A stretch of 8,241 bases of DNA from Pirellulales bacterium (GCA_022842745.1 JALHPA010000084.1:1-8241), one strand, 5' to 3'; positions 1 to 6,510 are shown, numbered from the stretch's first letter. A program made the numbers and translations. Notes: generated by a model not told the origin, from the sequence alone.

Positions 1-2
1 GG

Positions 3-923
3 AACAACGTCGCCGAGGGCGTGGCAGCCCTCCGGGATCAGTCGCTTCGTGTATCCATCGACAGCTTCAATCCCCGCGAAATCGAACCCGCGGCGCAAGC
101 AGGCGCCGAACTGGTGCTCAGCGTGAATTCGACCAACCGCGAAGCGGCCTGCGACTGGAACTGCGAGGTCGTCGTCGTCCCCGACGATCCGTCGCACCTG
201 CCCTCGATGTGGGACACGGTCGAATTCCTCTCCGAGCGCGGGGTCCGCATCCGTCTCGATCCCATCCTCGAGCCAATTGGATTTGGTTTTGCCGCCAGTC
301 TGGGACGTTACTTGGACACGCGCCGCCGCTATCCCGATGCCGAAATATTCATGGGCATCGGCAACCTGACCGAACTGACCGACGCCGACTCGGCCGCCAT
401 CAACGTCCTCTTGCTTGGATTCTGCCAGGAACTGGGAATTCGAGGAGTCCTCACCACGCAGGTCGTCCACTGGGCGCGTTCCGCCGTCTTGGAATGTGCT
501 CTCGCCCGGCAACTGGTCTACCACGCCGTCTCCCAACGAGTCCTACCCAAGCACTTGGAACCGCGCTTGATTCCCTTGCGCGGTCAGCCTCCCGCCCCGC
601 TGGGCGAGGACGATCTGAATCGACTGGCGGCGCAAATTCGCGATCACAACTACCGCCTGTTCGCCGAACAGGACGCCATCCACTTGCTCTCATCTGACCT
701 ACACCTCCAAGACTCCGATCCATTTGTGCTCTTTGAACGTCTGCTGGCGACCGATCCCAAGAACATCGATCCACGGCATGCGTTCTACCTCGGATTTGAA
801 ATGTCCAAAGCACTCACCGCATTGACGCTCAGCAAGGACTACCATCAGGATGAAGCTCTCGACTGGGGCTATCTGACCCGACCGGAAACGTCGCATCGTC
901 ATCGATCGAACCAGCGTCCGTAA
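3..923 (+). CDS. Dihydropteroate synthase-like protein (DUF6513 / DHPS-related type), 5'-truncated by window edge
   Basis: The reading frame is open from the first bases, so this is the C-terminal 306 residues of a longer protein; the GTG at 21 is internal. The visible part resembles the pterin-binding TIM-barrel of dihydropteroate synthases: DSFNP at fragment residues 20-24 matches the DHPS strand that carries an Asp followed by a polar residue and Pro, and SVNSTN (40-45) lies where the next pterin-contacting strand is expected. The stretches LDPILEPIGFGF (85-96) and MGIGNLTELTDADS (117-130) are, from memory, hallmarks of the DHPS-related family found in methanogens and in bacteria that use tetrahydromethanopterin, rather than of classical FolP. 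The likely role is joining a pterin to an aminobenzoate-derived moiety, although the exact substrate is not proven for the bacterial proteins. The stop codon lies 30 nt before pabB, which makes p-aminobenzoate, and this supports an operon for cofactor synthesis. The promoter is outside the window. Family assignment is fairly firm; the reaction is inferred. Confidence 0.8.
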   Translation, partial: NNVAEGVAALRDQSLRVSIDSFNPREIEPAAQAGAELVLSVNSTNREAACDWNCEVVVVPDDPSHLPSMWDTVEFLSERGVRIRLDPILEPIGFGFAASLGRYLDTRRRYPDAEIFMGIGNLTELTDADSAAINVLLLGFCQELGIRGVLTTQVVHWARSAVLECALARQLVYHAVSQRVLPKHLEPRLIPLRGQPPAPLGEDDLNRLAAQIRDHNYRLFAEQDAIHLLSSDLHLQDSDPFVLFERLLATDPKNIDPRHAFYLGFEMSKALTALTLSKDYHQDEALDWGYLTRPETSHRHRSNQRP

Positions 924-953
924 GCGATACCGACTACTTGAGATTCGGCCTCG

Positions 954-2399
954 ATGATCCCTGAATTGGTCTCGATCGACGATTTCCCCGGCCAGATTGT
1001 CGAATTGCCCGCCGTTCCCAATCTGGAACAGGCGTTTCTCCGCCTCAGTCGGCGTCCCCACGGCCTCTTCCTCGACAGCGCGCGTCGCGATGTCAACCTG
1101 GGGCGCTTCTCCTTTCTGACGGCCGATCCTTTTGAATTCATCGCCCTCTCCACCCTCGAAGCGGCCCGCGCCCTCAACGGCCGAAGCCCCTCCCCTTTTG
1201 CGCTAGTCGAATCCCGCCTCTCGGCCTGCCGCAGCGCCACGGTCGCCGGCTTGCCTCCCTTCCAGGGTGGCGCGGCAGGGCTGTTCGGTTACGACCTCTT
1301 GCACTCGCTGGAGAACATCCCCCGCCCCCGCTTCGACGATCTCCCGTTTCCCGCCCTGGCGATCGGTCTGTACGACGTGGTCCTGGCGATCGACCATTTT
1401 GCGGACCGCGCGTGGATTATTTCCCAGGGCTGGCCCGAGGCCGACCCCGCTCGCCGCCGCCGCCGAGCGGCCCTGCGGCTGGAGCAGTTCCAGGCATGGC
1501 TTGCCGCCCCCCCCTCTACGCTTCCGGCTTCGCCTGCCGCGCTTACCCAACGCCTGGCGCCCCAATTCCCGGTCTCCGGCCACCAATCCTTGACCAGCAA
1601 CTTCTCCCCCGCGGCCTACCTGGAAGCGGTCGCCGCCGCGATCGAATACGTCCGCGCCGGAGACATTTTCCAGGTCAACCTGGCCCAACGGTTGTTACAC
1701 CCTGCGCTTGACGATTCGCCGGCGCTCTACCTCCGCCTCCGCTCGCGCAATCCCGCCACATTCGCCGGTTATTTCGATCTCGGTCCCCAACAAATCGCCA
1801 GCGCTTCCCCCGAACGTTTCCTCTGGGTCGCCGGCGACGCCGTCGAAGCCCGCCCCATCAAAGGCACCCGCCGGCGCATCGACTCACCCGAGGCCGACCT
1901 GTTCGCTGGCGACGATCTGTTGGAGAGCCAAAAGGACCGCGCGGAGAACATCATGATCGTCGATCTGCTTCGCAACGATCTATCGCGCGTCTGCGACCAA
2001 GACAGTATCCAGGTCGCCGAACTCTGCCGGCTCGAGACCTACCAGTTCGTGCAACACCTGGTCTCCGTCGTCCGCGGCCGGTTGCGGCCCGACCAGGGCC
2101 CGCTCGACCTCCTCAAGGCCGCCTTCCCTGGCGGCTCCATCACCGGCGCTCCCAAGGTCCGGGCCATGCAGATCATCTCCGAATTGGAGCCGACCGCCCG
2201 CGGCGCTTACTGTGGATCGCTCGCCTATGTCGGCTTCGACGGCCGCATGGATGCCAACATCCTCATCCGCACCATCCTGGCCGGACATGGTTACTGGCAA
2301 ATGCCCGTCGGCGGCGGAATCACCGCCCAAAGCGACCCCAACCATGAATACCGCGAAACCTGGCACAAGGCGGAAGGGCTGCTCCGCGCGCTCGAATGA
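954..2399 (+). CDS. pabB: Aminodeoxychorismate synthase component I (PabB)
   Basis: This 481-residue protein converts chorismate plus ammonia to 4-amino-4-deoxychorismate, the precursor of p-aminobenzoate. It has an anthranilate-synthase-I N-terminal region (about 15-150; LFLDS at 38-42 corresponds to the Trp-pocket strand of the family) and a chorismate-binding domain from about 210 to the end. Visible motifs are DIFQVNLAQR (237-246), PIKGT (301-305), ENIMIVDLLRNDL (331-343), SITGAPK (395-401) and GGGI (453-456) near the C-terminus. The Lys at 303 in PIKGT is the residue known to distinguish PabB from anthranilate synthase TrpE, which has Ala there, so PabB is preferred. There is no fused glutaminase (PabA) or lyase (PabC) domain and neither gene is present, so both must lie elsewhere. 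The ATG at 954 gives a full-length family member; a Shine-Dalgarno is weak at best. An eight-C run at 1507-1514 falls in the inter-domain linker without breaking the frame. The gene follows the DHPS-like gene by 30 nt and is probably co-transcribed with it. Confidence 0.93.
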   Translation: MIPELVSIDDFPGQIVELPAVPNLEQAFLRLSRRPHGLFLDSARRDVNLGRFSFLTADPFEFIALSTLEAARALNGRSPSPFALVESRLSACRSATVAGLPPFQGGAAGLFGYDLLHSLENIPRPRFDDLPFPALAIGLYDVVLAIDHFADRAWIISQGWPEADPARRRRRAALRLEQFQAWLAAPPSTLPASPAALTQRLAPQFPVSGHQSLTSNFSPAAYLEAVAAAIEYVRAGDIFQVNLAQRLLHPALDDSPALYLRLRSRNPATFAGYFDLGPQQIASASPERFLWVAGDAVEARPIKGTRRRIDSPEADLFAGDDLLESQKDRAENIMIVDLLRNDLSRVCDQDSIQVAELCRLETYQFVQHLVSVVRGRLRPDQGPLDLLKAAFPGGSITGAPKVRAMQIISELEPTARGAYCGSLAYVGFDGRMDANILIRTILAGHGYWQMPVGGGITAQSDPNHEYRETWHKAEGLLRALE

Positions 2400-2401
2400 G
2401 C

Positions 2402-2456
2402 CACGGTAGGGTGTATACTCGCCGACGCCGTGGCGCCCCACCCTCCTCCTACCGTG
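2402..2456. terminator. Hairpin between convergent genes, possible bidirectional terminator
   Basis: A perfect 9-bp inverted repeat, CACGGTAGG (2402-2410) and CCTACCGTG (2448-2456), fills the 66-nt gap between the pabB stop (2399) and the stop of the convergent thioredoxin-protease gene (2466). An alternative pairing extends to 12 bp: CACGGTA with TACCGTG plus GGGTG (2409-2413) with CACCC (2439-2443), leaving a six-base bulge. A small inner stem CGCC/GGCG (2420-2423, 2432-2435) may also form. There is no T-tract on either strand, so it is not a classical intrinsic terminator. Its position argues for a role in stopping or protecting both transcripts. Confidence 0.4.
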
Positions 2457-2465
2457 CCCTTCCCC

Positions 2466-3914
2466 TTACCGCACTGCCGGCCAGATGCGATCGCTCGCGG
2501 CGGCGGTCGCGGCCCGGCTGAATTGCGGCCGCGGCGGCAGCAATCTCTCGGCTGTCGCCGGCCCCCTCGCTCCGTTTTGCGCCGTCGCCGTTCCCCGGTT
2601 CTCCAGCGATGTCAGATGCGGAGTTCGGGACGCCGCCAATTGCTTCCAAAATTCAGGCGAAGCCTTGTTCAGTTGCAATACGCGGCTCTTCACGTTCGTC
2701 GTGCCATTCGCCTGCACGATCATGATCACATCCGCTTGGTCCGAACCTTGCAGTTCCGTTAACAATGCCTGCTCGTCGGCCGTCAGGTGTTCCTGGACCG
2801 CGTGCCGCGTCGCCACAGGTTGCCGCTCCCGCCCGCTCGTCGCCCCGATGGAAACGCCCCGCTCCCCTGCCGTGTTCAGCGAGTCCGCGCCTTGGGGTTG
2901 CGGTTCAGCGGTCGTCGATGGCTTCTCCCATGCCGCCAGCGTTCCCTCCCACGGCCGATACACAAACGACAGCTTCGCCCGATCCAACTCCGCCTGAATC
3001 GCGGCGGTGGAGGCAAACAGCCCTTGGTTTTCCGCCGGGTCGGCGGCGTTGCATACGCCGATCACCTGCCCAGCCGCATTGAACAATCCCCCCCCGCTCC
3101 GTCCCTGCACCGGCTGGAAGCCCACCTGGACGTTCGGCGCATGATTGAACCGATTCACGGACGTGATTTCGGTCGCCCGCGGCGTCGCGTCCGCCCCCCC
3201 GTCGCAACCCACGCTCACCACCCGCTCCCCCACCCGGCTCACCGCCCCGGCAGGCGCCACCCGCGCCGCCACAAACTCAAAATCGGCTTCCACGCGCACC
3301 AATCCCACGTCGCTCTTCAAGTCGTAGCTTACCAGCTTCCCAAGCAGTCCCTGCGGTGCTCCGGGGGCGAACAGATCGACCTTAATCGCCCCGTCCGGCC
3401 GAAATTCCCGAAACACGTGACCGCACGTCAAAATCAATGCCTCCCCCTCCCGAGCGTCGATCACGGTCCCCGAGCCGGTCGATCGGCCATTCGTGTCCTC
3501 GATCACCAACCGCGCGCTCGCCGCTACCAAAGGATCGACCGTCGGCGATCGCGACTGCCGAACCGTGGCGGTCGCCTCCGGTGGCGTTCCCCGCCGCAGC
3601 ATCTGCACCAGACGCCCCTTCGATTGCACCCCGCTGACCCGCTCCACTTCCCGGCCATCCACCAGAACCAAAAACGTCGGCACCCCGTCGATTTGGTACC
3701 GACGTGCCAGTTCCGGCTGCCGATCGATATCCACCGCCTGCACCGGGTAGCCTTCCGCCGCCAGTTCCCGCACCACCGGATCCATCGACCGGCACGGTCC
3801 GCACCAGTCCGCCCGGAAATCCAACAAAGTCGTCTCAGCGGACAGCATCGCCGGGCACAACCACGGTAAGACGATAGCCAGCGCAAACGCCGACCGGCGG
3901 GGGTCGAAGAGCAT
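2466..3914 (-). CDS. Exported thioredoxin-domain / trypsin-like serine protease fusion
   Basis: This 482-residue protein starts at the ATG at 3914, preceded by a strong Shine-Dalgarno and followed by a signal peptide (Arg-Arg at 6-7, hydrophobic 9-25, possible cleavage after Ala26). The frame runs on to an ATG at 4094, but that start would bury the signal peptide. Residues 27-109 form a thioredoxin domain with WCGPC (37-41) and the cis-proline in GVPT (77-80). Residues about 128-315 resemble a trypsin-like (Trypsin_2) protease: GSGTVI (147-152), probable catalytic His166 in TCGHVF, Asp202 in SDVGLV and Ser273 in GRSGGG. The serine motif has Arg where Asp or Asn is usual and Gly instead of Pro. 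Cys164, Cys237 and Cys288 lie in the protease part. A low-complexity linker (330-370) leads to a C-terminal segment (376-430) that looks ordered but that I do not recognise, then an Ala/Arg-rich tail. The likely site is the periplasm, with a role in protein quality control or thiol-linked proteolysis; this is inferred. The triad was assigned by eye. Confidence 0.85.
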   Translation of the reverse strand: MLFDPRRSAFALAIVLPWLCPAMLSAETTLLDFRADWCGPCRSMDPVVRELAAEGYPVQAVDIDRQPELARRYQIDGVPTFLVLVDGREVERVSGVQSKGRLVQMLRRGTPPEATATVRQSRSPTVDPLVAASARLVIEDTNGRSTGSGTVIDAREGEALILTCGHVFREFRPDGAIKVDLFAPGAPQGLLGKLVSYDLKSDVGLVRVEADFEFVAARVAPAGAVSRVGERVVSVGCDGGADATPRATEITSVNRFNHAPNVQVGFQPVQGRSGGGLFNAAGQVIGVCNAADPAENQGLFASTAAIQAELDRAKLSFVYRPWEGTLAAWEKPSTTAEPQPQGADSLNTAGERGVSIGATSGRERQPVATRHAVQEHLTADEQALLTELQGSDQADVIMIVQANGTTNVKSRVLQLNKASPEFWKQLAASRTPHLTSLENRGTATAQNGARGPATAERLLPPRPQFSRAATAAASDRIWPAVR

Positions 3915-3919
3915 GCAAT

Positions 3920-3927
3920 CCCTCCCT
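3920..3927 (-). promoter_or_regulatory. Ribosome binding site of the thioredoxin-protease gene
   Basis: On the minus strand the sequence reads AGGGAGGG, with its GGAGG core six nt before the ATG at 3914. It is the strongest Shine-Dalgarno in the window and decides the start codon in favour of the signal-peptide-bearing form over the in-frame ATG 180 nt upstream. Confidence 0.8.
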
Positions 3928-3983
3928 GGAGCGGCCGTCTTCTGGATGGGCGGTACGTTCCCAGCGCCTATGGACGGCCCTTG

Positions 3984-4007
3984 CCTCCACGAATCCTTTC
4001 GTGGGGG
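3984..4007 (-). other. Tight stem-loop in the leader of the thioredoxin-protease gene
   Basis: CCACGAA (3987-3993) and TTCGTGG (3998-4004) form a perfect 7-bp stem around a four-base loop. Two further C-G pairs lie beyond one mismatch (C-A in the minus-strand transcript). It sits 70-93 nt upstream of the start codon, and if the tentative promoter at 4012-4040 is right it would lie at the very 5' end of the transcript. It could stabilise the mRNA, be a regulatory leader, or end transcription arriving from the UDPGP gene; no T-tract follows on the minus strand. Confidence 0.45.
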
Positions 4008-4011
4008 CGGC

Positions 4012-4040
4012 ATTCTGGCGACAAGCCATCTTTGAGACAA
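4012..4040 (-). promoter_or_regulatory. Candidate sigma-70-type promoter for the thioredoxin-protease gene
   Basis: On the minus strand TTGTCT (4040-4035) and CAGAAT (4017-4012) are separated by exactly 17 nt, each matching four of six consensus bases. It lies in the 260-nt gap after the UDPGP gene, about 100 nt before the start at 3914. Such matches occur by chance, so this is only a candidate. Confidence 0.25.
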
Positions 4041-4174
4041 GGTCAGATGTGCGATTTCGCGGCATCTCGGCATCCCCGCGCCAACCAGCGACACGACTGG
4101 ACGGCGTCGCGCTTGCTTCCTGGCGTTTTACCGGCGATTTGGCCTACTTCTGCCCCCAACCGCGGCCAATTCTA

Positions 4175-5590
4175 CTAGCTCGAAGACTCAAAATAGCGGG
4201 CGGTTTCAATCTTCTCCCCCGGTTCGATCTGCCCGGCCAGCATCCTCTCCAACACCCCCTCGTCGTCCAGCGCAAACCGCGGGCTAATCTCCACTGCCAC
4301 CCCCTCCGCCACTGCGACTCCCACCTGCGATAACCAACGCGTGTGTAGCGCGATCATCTGGGCTTGCACGGTCTGCGGAGTGTCCGACGCCTCGCCAGGG
4401 GCGTTCTTCACCGGGGCAAAAGTCTCCCGCCCGTCCACCTCCATGACCACGGCATTCCGCGCGTGCGGCAACAAATCGAAAATGAATCGCTCAAACTTGA
4501 TCGCGTTCGGCGCCTCCAGCTCGACCCGCCCCCCCGCTGCGTCAATATGTGAGACCTTCTTCTTAGCCCGGTGAAATGGCAGGGCATCCGCCGCGGCGCC
4601 CATCCGCGCCAGAAACTCCATGTCAAACGCGTGGACTCCCGTATTCCCCGCCCACAACACCAGCGAGCCGTCCGGCGCTCGCTTCTGGGCGACCTCCTCC
4701 GGCAAATCGCTGTACTCGATGATGACCGATTTTCCGTCCACCATCGCCAGGTTCCCCACCCGCTCCAAGGCGTGCTGCTTGGCGACCGCCTGGGTCGAAA
4801 GCTCCGACTGCGATAGCACGTGGATGCCCAGAAACTCTGGATCGCAGACCGAGACCAGCGGGTTGTCCACCTGCAAATAGAATAGATGCTTGACGCCGCT
4901 CGACCGCAACTCCGCAAGCCCCCCGGCGCGGTCCAGCGCCGCTAGCATTCCGCCATGCCCGTCGGGAGTCAGTGCAATCTCGTCCGGCCCAGCCAGCAAC
5001 ACCCGGCCGGACGCGATTTCCACCGCCGGCATTTGCCCCTGGCAAAACAGATGCACCCCGGACTTCGGCAGGCCGAAATGGCGATTGGCCTCCAGATAGG
5101 CCGCCGTCTCATCGTGCGTCGCGGCGCTGGTCATGATCCACAGCGGCGGCGTTGGGCCGTACCTGCGGCCGGTTGCCCAGACCTTTTCCAGAAGAATCTG
5201 AAACAGTGAGGCCCCGCTGACCGGACCGATCGAAAACATCCCCTTCGGATGATCGAACCCCAGCCGCGTCCCCTGCCCGCCGGCGACGATTGCCACCCCC
5301 ACTTCGCCGGCTGACAGCGCCGCCCGCCCCGCGGCGATCGCCTCGGACCGCGGGAACGGATTTCCCTCCCCATGCAGTCGGAACGCAGTCGGCGGCAGCG
5401 CCCGCTCGGCCAACTCCGACCAGTTCACCTCCTCGACCCGGTCGCTCAACAGCCTTTGAATCCGCGGCAGATCGAGTTGGTCGATCTGCTCCGCCAGTCG
5501 CACCCTCTCGGACGGCGACAATCGCTCCCAATGCGCCAACAGATGCTCCTGCCCAAACGGAGCCAGGAGCCGTTGCAAGCGGTCTTTCAT
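4175..5590 (-). CDS. UDPGP-family uridylyltransferase, UAP1-like (UDP-N-acetylhexosamine pyrophosphorylase type)
   Basis: This 471-residue cytoplasmic enzyme probably joins UTP and a sugar 1-phosphate to give a UDP-sugar and pyrophosphate. The nucleotide-binding signature AGGQGTRLGFDHPKG is at 103-117. Further motifs resembling eukaryotic UAP1 are QGQMPAV (184-190), GHGG (211-214), VDNPLV (241-246) with a likely metal-binding Asp242, GNTGVHAF (315-322), PNAIKFERFIFD (361-372) and FAPVKN (391-396). These fit UDP-N-acetylglucosamine or -galactosamine pyrophosphorylase better than UDP-glucose pyrophosphorylase, but the substrate cannot be fixed by eye. Bacteria normally use the unrelated bifunctional GlmU. 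No acetyltransferase repeat domain is present. The N-terminal 70 residues are a helical extension, as in UAP1. The ATG at 5590 is preferred over a TTG at 5614 because Shine-Dalgarno-like purines lie between them. It follows cysC by 58 nt on the same strand and may share its transcript. Confidence 0.87.
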   Translation of the reverse strand: MKDRLQRLLAPFGQEHLLAHWERLSPSERVRLAEQIDQLDLPRIQRLLSDRVEEVNWSELAERALPPTAFRLHGEGNPFPRSEAIAAGRAALSAGEVGVAIVAGGQGTRLGFDHPKGMFSIGPVSGASLFQILLEKVWATGRRYGPTPPLWIMTSAATHDETAAYLEANRHFGLPKSGVHLFCQGQMPAVEIASGRVLLAGPDEIALTPDGHGGMLAALDRAGGLAELRSSGVKHLFYLQVDNPLVSVCDPEFLGIHVLSQSELSTQAVAKQHALERVGNLAMVDGKSVIIEYSDLPEEVAQKRAPDGSLVLWAGNTGVHAFDMEFLARMGAAADALPFHRAKKKVSHIDAAGGRVELEAPNAIKFERFIFDLLPHARNAVVMEVDGRETFAPVKNAPGEASDTPQTVQAQMIALHTRWLSQVGVAVAEGVAVEISPRFALDDEGVLERMLAGQIEPGEKIETARYFESSS

Positions 5591-5598
5591 CCTCCGCT

Positions 5599-5605
5599 CC
5601 CCTCC
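5599..5605 (-). promoter_or_regulatory. Ribosome binding site of the UDPGP gene
   Basis: The minus strand carries GGAGGGG 8 nt before the ATG at 5590. A second GGAGG directly abuts the ATG and is too close to act. No such signal precedes the alternative TTG at 5614, so the ATG is the better start. Confidence 0.6.
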
Positions 5606-5648
5606 ACCGGTCAAACGGGCCGCGCTCGATATCCCGCGCCCGCCCGGT

Positions 5649-6305
5649 CTACCGGATCTTGCCCGTCTTCTTCAAATGGGCAATCACCTCGTCGGCCAGT
5701 GTCTCGGCGGATTTGGTCCCGGCATCCAAGCGCAACTCCGGGTTCAGCGGCGCCTCGTAGGGATCGTCGATCCCCGTAAATCCTTTGATCTCCCCTGCCC
5801 GCGCCTTCTTGTACAGCCCCTTGGGGTCCCGCTGCTCGCAAACCTCCAACGGCGCGTCGACGAATATCTCCAAAAAGTCTCCCGGCTTGAACCGTGCCCG
5901 CACGGCGTCCCGGTCCCGGCGATACGGGCTGATAAACGCCGTCAGCGTGACGATCCCCGCCGAGCTGAACAATTCGGCAACCGCTCCAATCCGGCGAATG
6001 TTCTCCTCCCGATCCTGCGCGGAGAATCCCAATCCGAATCGCTTGGCGAATTCCTCGCCGTGCCGCTCCTTCAGCCCCGCCGGCGCGGCGTTCAACCCCA
6101 GCCGCACGTTGTCCCCATCCAGCACGAAACTATGCACCCCCGCCGAGTGCAGTTTGTGGTCGACCAAATTGGAAATCGTGCTCTTGCCGCACGCGCTTAA
6201 ACCCGTAAACCAAATCACGCACCCTTGATGGCCGTTGAGCGCCTCGCGCTCTTCTCGGGTGACGCTGTGTTCGTGCCAGTGCAAATGGACCTTGTCGTCG
6301 GACAT
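5649..6305 (-). CDS. cysC: Adenylylsulfate (APS) kinase
   Basis: This 218-residue enzyme phosphorylates adenosine 5'-phosphosulfate with ATP to give PAPS, the sulfate donor for sulfotransferases and an intermediate of sulfate assimilation. The P-loop is GLSACGKST (35-43), a variant of the usual GLSGSGKST. DGDN (63-66), GFSAQDREENIRRIG (93-107), ISPYRRDRD (125-133) and the stretch from FVDAPLEVCEQRDPKGLY (148-165) to PYEAP (182-186) are typical of the family. Between DGDN and GFSAQDRE there are about 20 extra residues (roughly 72-91) compared with the classical Escherichia coli form; from memory planctomycete proteins share this insert. The protein is a single domain, with no fused ATP sulfurylase, and cysD, cysN, sat and cysH are not nearby. 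The ATG at 6305 is chosen over an in-frame TTG at 6329; neither has a good Shine-Dalgarno. The UDPGP gene follows 58 nt downstream, suggesting a two-gene transcript linking PAPS and UDP-sugar supply. Confidence 0.95.
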   Translation of the reverse strand: MSDDKVHLHWHEHSVTREEREALNGHQGCVIWFTGLSACGKSTISNLVDHKLHSAGVHSFVLDGDNVRLGLNAAPAGLKERHGEEFAKRFGLGFSAQDREENIRRIGAVAELFSSAGIVTLTAFISPYRRDRDAVRARFKPGDFLEIFVDAPLEVCEQRDPKGLYKKARAGEIKGFTGIDDPYEAPLNPELRLDAGTKSAETLADEVIAHLKKTGKIR

Positions 6306-6350
6306 GGGAAAAAAGTGTTCAGGGTGCAATCGATCGATCCGCCCAGCGGC

Positions 6351-6378
6351 GGAATAGTGAATCGCCGATAATAGTCAA
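6351..6378 (-). promoter_or_regulatory. Candidate promoter region of cysC
   Basis: The AT-richer stretch upstream of cysC on the minus strand holds TTGACT (6378-6373) followed after 16 nt by TATTCC (6356-6351). Overlapping the first box is TATTAT (6373-6368), which could itself be a -10 box but lacks a convincing -35. Either would give a leader of roughly 40-60 nt, which includes the 10-bp palindrome ATCGATCGAT at 6329-6338. The rest of the 205-nt gap (6306-6510) shows no hairpin terminator for the TIM-barrel gene and no gene. Confidence 0.3.
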
Positions 6379-6510
6379 CAAAAACCGGTTCCGAAAGCTC
6401 AAACGAGGCACATCCTTCCGGCCCTCCCCGTGCCTGCTTCCCCGCTCCCCGACTCGCCCCGCGTCGAATTTCGTGATTACAGATCCCGGACCTGCCCAGT
6501 TCCCAACGCG

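Noticed and set aside
954..2399. Anthranilate synthase component I (TrpE)
   Set aside because: Lys303 in PIKGT is the PabB-specific residue; TrpE has Ala at that position. The neighbouring DHPS-like gene also favours p-aminobenzoate synthesis.
2787..3869. 360-codon open frame on the plus strand opposite the thioredoxin-protease gene
   Set aside because: Its composition is Arg/Pro/His-rich and low in hydrophobic residues, as expected of an antisense frame in GC-rich DNA, and it shows no domain. The minus-strand gene has clear motifs and a ribosome binding site.
3915..4094. N-terminal extension of the thioredoxin-protease to the ATG at 4094
   Set aside because: The extension has no family features, would bury the signal peptide, covers the leader hairpin, and is weaker than the ATG at 3914 with its AGGGAGGG site.
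6329..6338. Ten-base palindrome ATCGATCGAT before cysC, as an operator
   Set aside because: It is made of a simple GATC-type repeat that arises easily by chance, and nothing else links it to a regulator.
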